Source of the DNA: Alistipes_A hominis | Lineage (GTDB): Bacteria; Bacteroidota; Bacteroidia; Bacteroidales; Rikenellaceae | Length of the DNA: 64,000 nt | Assembly (NCBI RefSeq): GCF_014288115.1 | Contig: NZ_JACOOK010000003.1 | Span: 310,001 to 374,000, forward strand | Direction: 5' to 3' | Shown: one piece after another, positions 43,212 to 52,105 of the stretch | Position numbering within the stretch: the first letter of the stretch is position 1 | Layout: the number at the start of each line of letters is the position of its first letter | The notes under the pieces: generated by a model | The model's database searches: none | Seen by the model: only the letters and a program-made list of their open reading frames with translations | Told to the model about the DNA's origin: nothing | Program-made: the position numbers and the translations under genes

Positions 43212-46097
43212 ATGAAAAGGATCATTTTACTTGGATTGCTGTTGGCCGGAAATATCGGCCTTCGGGCGGCCGGCACGGAGGGGCTGCGTTGCGAATACCT
43301 CGATAATCCGCTGGGGATCGACGTGACGTCGCCGCGGCTGAGTTGGAAAGTCGTTTCCGGCAAGCGCGGGGACTGCCAGACCGCTTACCGCATTCTGGTG
43401 GCCTCTTCTGCGGAACTGCTGAAAAAGGATCGGGGGGATCTTTGGGACAGCGGCCGGGTGCCTTCCGACCGGTCGATTCAGGTCGAGTATGCCGGCAAGC
43501 CGCTGGAATCCCGTATGCGCTGTTACTGGAAGGTGCAGGTGTGGGATGCCGCGGGGAAGGCGGGGCCGTGGAGCGAGCCCGCGATGTGGAGCATGGGGCT
43601 GCTGACCGAACGGGATTGGGGCGGCGCCCGTTGGATTGCCTACCGCGACGATGCGCAGTGGCGCGAGCAGTGGCAGGCTCACAAGGATCGGGAGAACAGT
43701 CACCGCGAACCGACGTGGCCGTGGTTCGTCGGAACCGGCCGGACGATTTGGGAACTGTACGATATGGCTTCTCCGCATTACGATCCGTCGCCGCTGTTTC
43801 GCAAAGAATTCGCGCTCGGGAAGAAAGTGAAGGCAGCTACGCTGTACGTGACCGGGGTGGGGTATTACGAAGCCTTTCTGAACGGAAAAAAAATCGGCGA
43901 TCACGTCCTCGATCCTGCCTGGACGAATTTTCATAAACGGACGTTTTACGTAACCTACGATGTGACCGCCGATGTCCGGCGCGGGGACAACGCGCTGGGG
44001 ATCATGGTCGGACGCGGACAGTACAACCCGTTGTGCAACGATATCTGGCGATTGGGCAGCTCCCTGTGGGTCGGACAGCCGAAGGCGATCGCGTTGCTCA
44101 GCGTCGAATACGCCGACGGGACGACTGCTGATATAGTGACCGACGGCAGTTGGACGACCGCCGGCGGTCCGATTCTTTACGACGATACCCGGCACGGGGA
44201 GTTGTACGACGCCCGCGAAGAGAAAGCCGGGTGGAACCGGCCGGGATTCGTCGCGGACGGCTGGAGGCCCGCGGCCGTGGTCGACGGCAGCGGGCCGCTG
44301 TATGCCCAGATGATGCCGCCGGTACGTTGTTTCGCTCCGATCGCCCCGGTCAAAACCTTCGATAAAGGGAACGGACGTACGGCTTACGATATCGGCCGGA
44401 ACATCGCCGGGTGGGCGCGGGTGCGCGTCAGCGGTCCGGCCGGAGCGCGGGTGCTCGTGGAGTACTGCGAACTGCCATCCGATCCGGAACTCGTGCCGGA
44501 TATCCATCCGTCGAAAATGAAATTCAAAATCGGCGATCCCGATTACGCGTCGTTTTACGACAAGTCGATCAATATCCGGCAGCAGAACGGTTACATTCTT
44601 AAAGGCGGCGGGCCGGAGACGTTCGAATGTCGTTTTTCGTACAAAGGCTTCCAGTATATCCGCGTGACTGCGGACGAAGGGGTTACCGTCGAGCGGGTCG
44701 AAGGCGTTCCGGTGCATACCGACGTGGCCGACGCCGGATCGTTCGTTTGTTCGAACGAGACCGTGAACCGCTTGCAGCAGATGTCGCGCGCGACGCTGCT
44801 GAACAACATCCACAGCATCCCGACCGACTGTCCGCACCGCGAGAAGCAGGGCTGGACGGCCGATACCTATATGACCGACCAGACGGCGATCTACAATTTC
44901 GATATGGCGGCTTTCTATGCGAAATGGGCGACCGATCTGGCCGGTACGGCCGACCGGAACGGCGGACTGTGCACCGTGGCGCCGTCGACCGGGTACGACC
45001 AGAGCATTTCGACCGTGTGGCCGGCCGCCATCGTGTTCGTGCCGTGGGATCTGCTGTGCTATTACGGCGACCGCCGCGTGGTGGAGCGGCATTACGAAAC
45101 GATGAAGCGTTTCGCCGAAAGCAGCCTGCTGCGTCAGGCGGACGGCAAGCCGGAGATCATCCGCGAGGTGCTCGGCGATTGGGTGTCGCCGCACATGACG
45201 CTGTCCGATACGCTGCAATCTTATGAGATGGCGCCGCCCGAAGGGCTGACTCTTTACGGGACGGCTTCGCACTACCGCGTCGTGAAATACCTCGCCGGGA
45301 TCGCGCGTTACCTGGATCGCCCGCAGGAAGCCGAGCGGATGGACGCCTGGGCCGCGCGGATCGCCGAGAGTTTCAACCGCGAGTTTTTCGATCCGGCTAC
45401 GAAGACCTATCACGGGGATAAGCCGACTCCGTACCGCCAGGCGGCGAACGTCGTTCCGCTCGAATACGGGATCGTTCCTCAGAGCGACCGGGACGCGGTA
45501 CAGCGGAACCTGATTTCCGATCTGCAGAAGTACGACGGCCGCATCGGAACCGGCTTCGTCGGTACGATGGCCCTGATGGATCTGTTGCCGCAAGTCGATC
45601 CGGAATTGGCTTACCGGCTGGCGACCCAGCCCGCCTATCCGGGGTGGGGCTTTATGGTGGCCAACGGAGCCAATACGATGTGGGAAACGTGGGACGGCTC
45701 GGCTTCGCGCAACCATCCGCCGTTCTGCCTGATCAGCGGTTATTTCTACAAGTACCTGGCCGGGATCCGTTGCGTTTCGGAATATCCCGGATTCAAACGT
45801 TTCGTGATCGACCCGTCGGTGGTCGGCGATCTGACTTTCGTCGAGGCGTGGCACGATTCGATGTACGGTCGGATCGAAAGCGGCTGGAAGCGCGACGGCG
45901 AGCGGTTGACGCTCGACGTGACGGTGCCGGTCAATACGTCGGCGGTCGTTCACGTGCCGGCTGCGTCGGCGGAAGGGATCACCGAATCGGGCCGTCCGGC
46001 GGCGGAGGCCCCGGGCGTTCGGTTCTTGCGGATGGAGAACGGCAAGGCGTTGTACGAAGTGGTTTCGGGCACTTATCGTTTTCAAAGTTCTATTTAA
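43212..46097 (+). CDS. Secreted GH78-family alpha-L-rhamnosidase
   Basis: 961 residues with a signal peptide (LLGLLLAGNIGLRAAG). The standard GH78 order is seen: N-terminal beta domains (LRCEYLDNPLGIDVTSPRLSW), a sugar-binding domain with YYEAFLNGKKIGDHVLDPAWT, and the (alpha/alpha)6 barrel with the catalytic region DCPHREKQGWTADTYMTDQ. A C-terminal beta domain contains MWETWDGSASRNH and ends KALYEVVSG. It releases terminal alpha-L-rhamnose from plant glycosides or polysaccharides. It ends at a terminator, after which dTDP-rhamnose genes begin. Confidence 0.93.
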   Translation: MKRIILLGLLLAGNIGLRAAGTEGLRCEYLDNPLGIDVTSPRLSWKVVSGKRGDCQTAYRILVASSAELLKKDRGDLWDSGRVPSDRSIQVEYAGKPLESRMRCYWKVQVWDAAGKAGPWSEPAMWSMGLLTERDWGGARWIAYRDDAQWREQWQAHKDRENSHREPTWPWFVGTGRTIWELYDMASPHYDPSPLFRKEFALGKKVKAATLYVTGVGYYEAFLNGKKIGDHVLDPAWTNFHKRTFYVTYDVTADVRRGDNALGIMVGRGQYNPLCNDIWRLGSSLWVGQPKAIALLSVEYADGTTADIVTDGSWTTAGGPILYDDTRHGELYDAREEKAGWNRPGFVADGWRPAAVVDGSGPLYAQMMPPVRCFAPIAPVKTFDKGNGRTAYDIGRNIAGWARVRVSGPAGARVLVEYCELPSDPELVPDIHPSKMKFKIGDPDYASFYDKSINIRQQNGYILKGGGPETFECRFSYKGFQYIRVTADEGVTVERVEGVPVHTDVADAGSFVCSNETVNRLQQMSRATLLNNIHSIPTDCPHREKQGWTADTYMTDQTAIYNFDMAAFYAKWATDLAGTADRNGGLCTVAPSTGYDQSISTVWPAAIVFVPWDLLCYYGDRRVVERHYETMKRFAESSLLRQADGKPEIIREVLGDWVSPHMTLSDTLQSYEMAPPEGLTLYGTASHYRVVKYLAGIARYLDRPQEAERMDAWAARIAESFNREFFDPATKTYHGDKPTPYRQAANVVPLEYGIVPQSDRDAVQRNLISDLQKYDGRIGTGFVGTMALMDLLPQVDPELAYRLATQPAYPGWGFMVANGANTMWETWDGSASRNHPPFCLISGYFYKYLAGIRCVSEYPGFKRFVIDPSVVGDLTFVEAWHDSMYGRIESGWKRDGERLTLDVTVPVNTSAVVHVPAASAEGITESGRPAAEAPGVRFLRMENGKALYEVVSGTYRFQSSI

Positions 46098-46104
46098 ATA
46101 AAAA

Positions 46105-46150
46105 GTGTGTCGGATCGTGCGTATTTGCCGGTTCGACACATTTTTTTGTC
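46105..46150 (+). terminator. Terminator after the rhamnosidase
   Basis: TGTGTCG (46107-46113) and CGACACA (46134-46140), followed by seven T residues (46141-46147). Confidence 0.75.
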
Positions 46151-46159
46151 AAATAAAGC

Positions 46160-46167
46160 TATCTTTG
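46160..46167 (+). promoter_or_regulatory. -7 box of the rml operon promoter
   Basis: TATCTTTG fully matches TAnnTTTG and lies 28 bp before rmlA. No -33 TTTG occurs at the normal distance; one at 46145-46148 is too close. Confidence 0.5.
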
Positions 46168-46195
46168 TGTAACGAATTGAAAAAAATATAGTTTT

Positions 46196-47065
46196 ATGAA
46201 AGGTATTGTGTTGGCGGGGGGCAGCGGTACCCGGCTCTACCCGATTACCAAGGGGGTGTCCAAACAGTTGCTTCCGATCTATGACAAGCCGATGATCTAC
46301 TATCCCATATCGGTGCTGATGCTGGCCGGTATCCGGGATATCCTGATTATTTCGACGCCCGAAGACCTGCCGATGTTCCGGCGGCTGCTCGGCGACGGTT
46401 CGGATTACGGCGTGCGTTTCGCGTATGCCGAACAACCTTCTCCGGACGGATTGGCACAGGCGTTCCTAATTGGCGAGGAGTTTATCGGCGGGGACGACGT
46501 TTGTCTCGTGCTGGGCGATAACATATTTTACGGACAGAGTTTTACGAAGATGCTCGGCGAGGCGGTCGCACAGGCCGGAGAGCAGGGGAATGCGACCGTA
46601 TTCGGTTATTATGTCAACGATCCGGAGCGGTACGGCGTTGCCGAGTTCGACGCCGCGGGCAACGTGCTTTCGATCGAGGAAAAGCCTGTGCAGCCGAAAT
46701 CCAATTATGCGGTAGTCGGACTCTATTTTTATCCGAACCGGGTGGTCGAGGTCGCCCGGACGATCAAACCGTCGGCGCGCGGAGAACTGGAGATTACGAC
46801 GGTCAACCAGCGGTTCCTACAAGAAAAAGCGCTGAAGGTGCAGTTGCTGGGTCGAGGATTCGCCTGGCTGGATACCGGGACGCACGATTCGCTCAGCGAA
46901 GCGTCGAATTTCATCGAAGTGATCGAGAAACGACAGGGGTTGAAAGTAGCCTGTCTCGAAGAGATCGCTTTTAACAAGGGATGGATCACGCGGGAAAAGC
47001 TCCGGGAATTGGCAAAGCCGATGTTGAAAAACGGATACGGCCGATATCTGTCCGGGCTGTTGTAG
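46196..47065 (+). CDS. rmlA: Glucose-1-phosphate thymidylyltransferase
   Basis: 289 residues. The nucleotide-binding start LAGGSGTRLYPITKGVSKQL, followed by DKPMIYYP and LVLGDNIFYG, is characteristic of RmlA. FAWLDTGTHDSLSEASNF is the late signature. It forms dTDP-glucose from glucose-1-phosphate and dTTP, the first step to dTDP-L-rhamnose. First gene of a four-gene operon rmlA-C-D-B. Confidence 0.96.
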   Translation: MKGIVLAGGSGTRLYPITKGVSKQLLPIYDKPMIYYPISVLMLAGIRDILIISTPEDLPMFRRLLGDGSDYGVRFAYAEQPSPDGLAQAFLIGEEFIGGDDVCLVLGDNIFYGQSFTKMLGEAVAQAGEQGNATVFGYYVNDPERYGVAEFDAAGNVLSIEEKPVQPKSNYAVVGLYFYPNRVVEVARTIKPSARGELEITTVNQRFLQEKALKVQLLGRGFAWLDTGTHDSLSEASNFIEVIEKRQGLKVACLEEIAFNKGWITREKLRELAKPMLKNGYGRYLSGLL

Positions 47066-47111
47066 TCCGGTTTGTCGAAGACGGTATGAATTTAAATATG
47101 AAAGAACGGAT

Positions 47112-47672
47112 ATGCATGTTATAGAAACCGATTTACAGGGCGTCGTGATTCTCGAACCGCAAATCTTCGGGGATCACCGGGGCTATTTTTTCGAAAGTTT
47201 TTCGCAGCGGGAGTTTGCCGAAAAGGTGTGCGAGACGGTGTTCGTGCAGGACAACGAATCGAAATCGAGCTATGGAGTATTACGCGGACTGCATTATCAA
47301 CTGCCGCCCCACGCACAGAGCAAGCTGGTGCGGGTGATCCGCGGAACGGTGATCGACGTGGCCGTCGATATCCGCAGGGAATCGCCTACGTTCGGTCGGC
47401 ATGTGGCGGTGGAACTGACCGGCGAAAACCATCGCCAACTTTTTATTCCGAGGGGATTCGCGCACGGATTCGTCGTATTGAGCGACGAAGCGCTGTTCCA
47501 GTATAAGTGCGATAATTTCTACGCGCCGCAATGCGAGGGAGCGATCGCTTACGACGATCCGGCTTTGGGAATCGACTGGCGGCTGCCGGCGTCGGATATT
47601 GTCGTTTCAGAGAAAGACCGGCATCATCCGCTGCTGCGCGATGCCGTATTGTTTAATGGCGTATTGTATTAA
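47112..47672 (+). CDS. rmlC: dTDP-4-dehydrorhamnose 3,5-epimerase
   Basis: 186 residues, typical RmlC cupin. Motifs are FGDHRGYFFESFSQREF, YGVLRGLHYQLPPHAQSKLV with the active His, VDIRRESPTFGRH and LFIPRGFAHGFVVLSD. It epimerises C3 and C5 of the dTDP-4-keto sugar. 46 bp after rmlA and 3 bp before rmlD. Confidence 0.96.
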   Translation: MHVIETDLQGVVILEPQIFGDHRGYFFESFSQREFAEKVCETVFVQDNESKSSYGVLRGLHYQLPPHAQSKLVRVIRGTVIDVAVDIRRESPTFGRHVAVELTGENHRQLFIPRGFAHGFVVLSDEALFQYKCDNFYAPQCEGAIAYDDPALGIDWRLPASDIVVSEKDRHHPLLRDAVLFNGVLY

Positions 47673-47675
47673 GCT

Positions 47676-48539
47676 ATGAATATATTGGTTACCGGCGGAA
47701 ATGGACAGCTGGGTTGTTCGCTGCGGAAAGTTGCCGGAATGTACCCGCAGCACCGGTTCGTATTTACCGATGTCCCGGAGGCGGATATCACGGATCGGGC
47801 GTGTATCGCAGCTCTGGCGGAGAAACATGCGATCGACCTGATCGTCAACTGTGCGGCCTATACGGCGGTGGACAGGGCCGAAAGCGATGCCGAAACGGCG
47901 GCGAAAATCAACGTGCAGGGCTCGGAAGTGCTGGCCGGCGTCGCCCGGGAGCGCGGGATCGGTCTGATCCATATTTCGACCGATTACGTGTTCGACGGGG
48001 AGAGTTGTCATCCGCTGAAGGAAGACCGTCCGACCGCGCCGCAGGGCGTTTACGGCCGCACGAAACTGGCCGGAGAGCAGGCGATCGAAGCGAGCAGGTG
48101 CAATGCCTGCGTGATTCGTACCGCATGGCTTTACTCGGAGTACGGGAATAATTTCGTTAAGACGATGCTGAGGCTGGGCCGCGAACGCGATGAGCTGAAC
48201 GTGGTGTACGACCAGGTCGGAACGCCGACTTATGCGACCGATCTGGCGCATGCGATCCTGCGGCTTGCCGAACGCGGCGTATCCGGTTTCGAAGTGTACC
48301 ATTTCAGCGACGAGGGGGCGATCTCGTGGTACGATTTTGCGAAAGCGGTATTTGCGCTGGCGGGGATCGATATCCGCGTCGGAGCGATCGAGACGGCGGC
48401 TTATCCGACTCCGGCCCGTCGTCCGGCTTACAGCGTGCTTGCAAAAGATAAAATCAGGGAGGCCGGCGTCCGTGTTCCCTACTGGCTGGATTCGCTGCGG
48501 GAATGCATGGCGATCCTGTCCGTCCCGACCGAAAAATAA
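47676..48539 (+). CDS. rmlD: dTDP-4-dehydrorhamnose reductase
   Basis: 287 residues. NAD(P)-binding VTGGNGQLG at the N-terminus, ISTDYVFDG, and the catalytic YGRTKLAGE. It performs the last reduction to dTDP-L-rhamnose. Gaps of 3 bp upstream and 12 bp downstream place it firmly in the operon. Confidence 0.95.
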   Translation: MNILVTGGNGQLGCSLRKVAGMYPQHRFVFTDVPEADITDRACIAALAEKHAIDLIVNCAAYTAVDRAESDAETAAKINVQGSEVLAGVARERGIGLIHISTDYVFDGESCHPLKEDRPTAPQGVYGRTKLAGEQAIEASRCNACVIRTAWLYSEYGNNFVKTMLRLGRERDELNVVYDQVGTPTYATDLAHAILRLAERGVSGFEVYHFSDEGAISWYDFAKAVFALAGIDIRVGAIETAAYPTPARRPAYSVLAKDKIREAGVRVPYWLDSLRECMAILSVPTEK

Positions 48540-48551
48540 AGACAAAAAGCG

Positions 48552-49610
48552 ATGAAAAAGAACATTCTGATTACCGGAGGAGCCGGGTTTATCGGCTCGC
48601 ATGTCGTCCGGCTGTTTGTAAATAAATATCCCGATTACCGAATCGTCAACCTCGACAAACTAACCTATGCGGGCAATCTGGAAAACCTGCGGGATGTCGA
48701 AAATGCGCCGAATTATACGTTCGTAAAAGAAGATATTTGCCGCTATGAAAAGATGCAAGAGATCTTCCGGACGTATTCGATCGACGGGGTGATCCATCTG
48801 GCGGCCGAGAGCCATGTGGACCGCAGTATCAAGGATCCGTTCACCTTTGCGAAAACCAACGTGCTGGGGACGCTTTCGCTGCTTCAGGCCGCGCGTGAGT
48901 ATTGGGACGGCGATTATGACGGCCGGCGTTTTTACCACGTTTCGACCGACGAAGTTTACGGCGCGCTGGGATTCGACGGGACGCTGTTCACCGAAACGAC
49001 CAAGTACGACCCGCACAGTCCCTATTCGGCTTCGAAGGCGGGCAGCGATCATTTCGTGCGGGCGTTTCACGATACTTACGGACTGCCTACCGTGATTACC
49101 AACTGTTCGAACAACTATGGGCCTTATCAGTTTCCCGAGAAACTGATCCCGCTGTTTATCAATAATATTCGTCATGACAAGCCGCTGCCCGTCTACGGCA
49201 GGGGCGAGAACGTGCGGGACTGGCTCTATGTGGAAGATCACGCGCGGGCGATCGACGCGGTTTACCATCGGGGCCGAATCGCCGAAACCTACAACATCGG
49301 CGGTTTCAACGAATGGAAAAACATTGACTTGATCCGGGTGGTCATCCGGACGGTCGATCGTTTGCTGGGGCGTCCGGAGGGAGCGGGCGAAAAGCTGATC
49401 GCTTACGTGACCGATCGGGCGGGGCACGATCTGCGCTATGCCATTGATTCGACGAAGCTGAAAAACGAACTGGGGTGGGAACCGAGCCTGCAGTTCGAGG
49501 AAGGTATCGAAAAAACCGTGCGCTGGTACTTGGACAATCAGGCGTGGCTCGACAGCGTGACCAGCGGCGAGTACGAAAAGTATTACGAGAAGATGTACGG
49601 GCGGCGGTAA
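48552..49610 (+). CDS. rmlB: dTDP-glucose 4,6-dehydratase
   Basis: 352 residues. Rossmann start ITGGAGFIGSHVVRLF, then HLAAESHVDRSI, HVSTDEVYGALG and the catalytic YSASKAGSDHFVRAFH. The C-terminal TDRAGHDLRYAIDSTKL is typical. It converts dTDP-glucose to the 4-keto-6-deoxy sugar. Last gene of the operon; no clear terminator follows before dprA. Confidence 0.96.
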   Translation: MKKNILITGGAGFIGSHVVRLFVNKYPDYRIVNLDKLTYAGNLENLRDVENAPNYTFVKEDICRYEKMQEIFRTYSIDGVIHLAAESHVDRSIKDPFTFAKTNVLGTLSLLQAAREYWDGDYDGRRFYHVSTDEVYGALGFDGTLFTETTKYDPHSPYSASKAGSDHFVRAFHDTYGLPTVITNCSNNYGPYQFPEKLIPLFINNIRHDKPLPVYGRGENVRDWLYVEDHARAIDAVYHRGRIAETYNIGGFNEWKNIDLIRVVIRTVDRLLGRPEGAGEKLIAYVTDRAGHDLRYAIDSTKLKNELGWEPSLQFEEGIEKTVRWYLDNQAWLDSVTSGEYEKYYEKMYGRR

Positions 49611-49679
49611 GCCTGGGCGATGTATTTTGTCCGGGGCGGTTGAATTGAGTTGATAACCGATCGTTTAAACGTTCAGCAT

Positions 49680-50792
49680 ATGTTGGTGGATGATATTGCA
49701 TTGACGCTGTATCCCGGGGTGGGATCCAGGACGGCGATCCATCTGATCGCCTGTTTCGGTTCGGCGGAACGGCTATTCGCCGCGACTGCCGATGAAATCG
49801 TCGAACGGGCCGAACTGAGACCCGACCTGGCGCAGCGAATCAGCCGCCGGGAGTATCACGAACGGGCTGCGAAAGAGGTCGATTCGATCCGTCGCAACGG
49901 GATCCGGGCTATCGATTCGTTGTCGCCCGACTACCCGCAGCGGCTTCGGGAGTGTTCTGACTATCCGCATGTGCTCTATGTCAGCGGGGATATCGATCTG
50001 AACCGGGGACGTTGGCTCACGGTTGTCGGCACGCGCGATTGCACGGCGTACGGGGCCGGCGTATGCGAACGGATTATCCGCGAAGTGGCCGGCCTGTGTC
50101 CCGATATCGTGGTGGTGAGCGGATTGGCTTTCGGGATCGACATTGCGGCGCACAGGGCTGCCATGCAGGCCGGACTCGCTACGGTCGGGGTCGTCGCGCA
50201 TCCGCTGGATCGCATCTATCCGAGAGAACATACGCGGGATGCCCGCCGCATGGTGCACGAAGGCGGCGCCGTGGTGACCGAGTTTTGCAGCGGGTATAAG
50301 ACCGAACGCTCTTCGTTCATTTGCCGGAACCGGATTATCGCCGGCCTGAGCGACGGGACGTTGGTCGTCGAATCGCACCGTCGCGGCGGCTCGCTGGTGA
50401 CCGCGGGGATGGCCGACGGTTATCACCGGATCGTTATGGCCGTTCCGGGGCGCGTCTCCGACTCGTCGTCGGACGGAACGAACGGCCTGATCAAGAGCTT
50501 GAAAGCCCAGATGGTATGCTGCGGACAGGATGTGGTCGAGGCGCTGAACTGGCAGCCTGCCGATCCGGTTGAACCGGTGCGGAAACCGGCGAGGCAATCG
50601 CCGATCGATATACTTGCCGGTTCGCCGGAAGAAGCGGTATTGCAGTTGATCGGCACCGACGTTCCCGTATCGTCGGAGGAATTGAGCCTGCGCAGCGGGA
50701 TTGCGCCGCAGGAATTGTCGCCGCTGCTGTTGGAACTCGAATTTTCAGGATTGATCCGCTCGTTGCGGGGTAGTTTTTACGTCAGATGTTGA
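49680..50792 (+). CDS. dprA: DNA-processing protein DprA
   Basis: 370 residues from the ATG at 49680 (MLVDDIALTLYPGVG). A TTG at 49650 is possible but less typical. N-terminal HhH-like region, then the Rossmann-like core: VVGTRDCTAYGAGV, VSGLAFGIDIAAHRAAM, FICRNRIIAGLSDGTLVVES and GSLVTAGMA. A C-terminal winged-helix (DprA_WH) of about 65 residues follows. DprA loads RecA on incoming single-stranded DNA during transformation. The last 7 bp overlap tatD. Confidence 0.95.
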   Translation: MLVDDIALTLYPGVGSRTAIHLIACFGSAERLFAATADEIVERAELRPDLAQRISRREYHERAAKEVDSIRRNGIRAIDSLSPDYPQRLRECSDYPHVLYVSGDIDLNRGRWLTVVGTRDCTAYGAGVCERIIREVAGLCPDIVVVSGLAFGIDIAAHRAAMQAGLATVGVVAHPLDRIYPREHTRDARRMVHEGGAVVTEFCSGYKTERSSFICRNRIIAGLSDGTLVVESHRRGGSLVTAGMADGYHRIVMAVPGRVSDSSSDGTNGLIKSLKAQMVCCGQDVVEALNWQPADPVEPVRKPARQSPIDILAGSPEEAVLQLIGTDVPVSSEELSLRSGIAPQELSPLLLELEFSGLIRSLRGSFYVRC

Positions 50793-51580
50793 TCGATACG
50801 CATAGCCATATGTACGACGTCGCTTTCGACGATGACCGGGACGAAGCGATCGCGCGCGCGCAGGCCGCCGGAGTGGGGAAGATGCTATTGCCCGCCGTCG
50901 ACCGCGAGTCCTACGATGCGATGTTCGCCCTGTCGAGGCGTTATCCGGCGTATTGCCGCCCGATGATGGGGCTGCACCCGACTTCTGTGAATGGCAATCC
51001 GGACTACCGGGCCGATCTCGACCGCGTGGCGGAGTACTTGCAGGCGCCTCCCGCGGGGATTCGTTTCTGCGGTGTCGGCGAGATCGGACTCGATTTCTAC
51101 TGGAGCCGCGATTTCCGGGAACAGCAGATGCAGGCGTTGCGCTTCCAAATCGAACTGGCGCTAGCTTACGACCTGCCGGTCGCCATCCATACGCGGGATG
51201 CCTGGGACGAGATGTGCGGATTGCTGGAGGATTTCGGCGGACGGGGTTTGCGCGGGGTGATGCACAGTTTTTGCGGAACGGCCGAACATTACCGGCGGAT
51301 TCGGGCGGTCGGGACGTTCTGTTTCGGGATCGGCGGTCCGGTCACGTATAAAAAATCGGCCGTGGCCGAAGTGCTGCCGGCCATGCGGCTCGACGAGCTG
51401 CTTCTCGAAACCGATTCTCCATACCTGCCTCCGGTGCCGTACCGCGGCAAACGGAACGAAAGCGGTTACCTGCCGCTGATCTGCGAACGGATCGCCGCGA
51501 TTTACGGTATTTCGCCGGACGAAGTGGCGGAGACGACCGCCCGGAGCGTCCGGAAGATATTCGGCGACGCGTTCTTCTGA
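50786..51580 (+). CDS. tatD: TatD-family metal-dependent DNase
   Basis: 264 residues. Metal ligands are visible: DTHSHMYD (His pair at 6 and 8), GEIGLDFYW (Glu), AIHTRDAWDE, MHSFCGTAEHY and LETDSPYLPPVPYRGKRNE. TIM-barrel hydrolases of this group act as 3'-5' DNases. It overlaps dprA by 7 bp. No terminator is obvious in the 160 bp before tRNA-Ser. Confidence 0.94.
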   Translation: MLIDTHSHMYDVAFDDDRDEAIARAQAAGVGKMLLPAVDRESYDAMFALSRRYPAYCRPMMGLHPTSVNGNPDYRADLDRVAEYLQAPPAGIRFCGVGEIGLDFYWSRDFREQQMQALRFQIELALAYDLPVAIHTRDAWDEMCGLLEDFGGRGLRGVMHSFCGTAEHYRRIRAVGTFCFGIGGPVTYKKSAVAEVLPAMRLDELLLETDSPYLPPVPYRGKRNESGYLPLICERIAAIYGISPDEVAETTARSVRKIFGDAFF

Positions 51581-51743
51581 CGTTTTCCACTCCCGGAGCG
51601 GGCCGGTAAACGTTACGACGGAATATCTTTTGCGATAAAATGCCGTCCGGTTTTAATAATTCAGGATTTTTTCGTACATTGCTGCGCTTTTTGAGCCGAA
51701 CACTACTTCGACCCCGGCTCGGAAGTTTCAGTAAAAGTTTTTA

Positions 51744-51831
51744 GGAGAAGTGTCCGAGCGGTCGAAGGAGCACGCCTGGAAAGTGTGTATACCTCAAAAG
51801 GGTATCGCGGGTTCGAATCCCGCCTTCTCCG
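51744..51831 (+). tRNA. tRNA-Ser(GGA)
   Basis: 88 nt with the 7-bp acceptor stem GGAGAAG/CTTCTCC, anticodon stem CACGC/GTGTG, loop CTGGAAA (anticodon GGA), a long variable arm (TACCTC-AAAA-GGGTA) as in type II tRNAs, and T-arm GCGGG-TTCGAAT-CCCGC. CCA is not encoded. It forms the boundary between host chromosome and accessory DNA, and is a likely integration site. Confidence 0.96.
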
Positions 51832-51866
51832 CTGAACTTCCGGACAAATCCGGATAGAATTCAGAC

Positions 51867-51902
51867 AAAAGCCTATAAATCTAAGATTTATAGGCTTTTT
51901 TG
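51867..51902 (+). terminator. Terminator after tRNA-Ser
   Basis: Perfect 16-bp arms AAAAGCCTATAAATCT (51867-51882) and AGATTTATAGGCTTTT (51884-51899) with a 1-nt centre, followed by TTT. Such a tight palindrome could also bind protein at the element's end. Confidence 0.7.
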
Positions 51903-51952
51903 TTGCCACTGAATCGACATTCCAAGACATCAAAAAGACAACGACTGACAAA

Positions 51953-52006
51953 AAATCGTTACCAAATCGTTACCTTTTTTTCAAGGGACAAAAAAGGTAA
52001 CGATTT
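51953..52006. repeat. Clustered AAATCGTTACC repeats (candidate recombinase arm sites)
   Basis: Three perfect 11-bp copies: AAATCGTTACC at 51953-51963 and 51964-51974 (direct, abutting), and its reverse complement at 51996-52006. They lie between tRNA-Ser and the recombinase gene, where arm-type binding sites are expected. Confidence 0.6.
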
Positions 52007-52105
52007 GTCCGAAAATGACTGTGTAAAGTCCACATTTTACGAAGTTTATTTATCTCCAAGTTTAGGGATATTCCCTATTCTTAATTGAATTAAACAACGT
52101 GAGAT

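Noticed and set aside
43227..46139. A 970-codon open frame antisense to the GH78 gene
   Set aside because: It mirrors the real gene in composition and is His/Arg/Pro-rich with no recognisable domain. GC-rich codon bias on the sense strand removes stop codons from the antisense frame.
46145..46167. A complete -33/-7 promoter for rmlA
   Set aside because: The TTTG is only 11 bp from the -7 box, too close for the usual 19-20 bp. Only the -7 box is kept.
51867..51902. Terminal inverted repeat of an insertion sequence
   Set aside because: No partner copy exists near the other boundary and it has a T-run directly after the tRNA, so a terminator is the simpler reading.
51703..51951. An 82-codon ORF across tRNA-Ser
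   Set aside because: It is antisense to the tRNA and its terminator.
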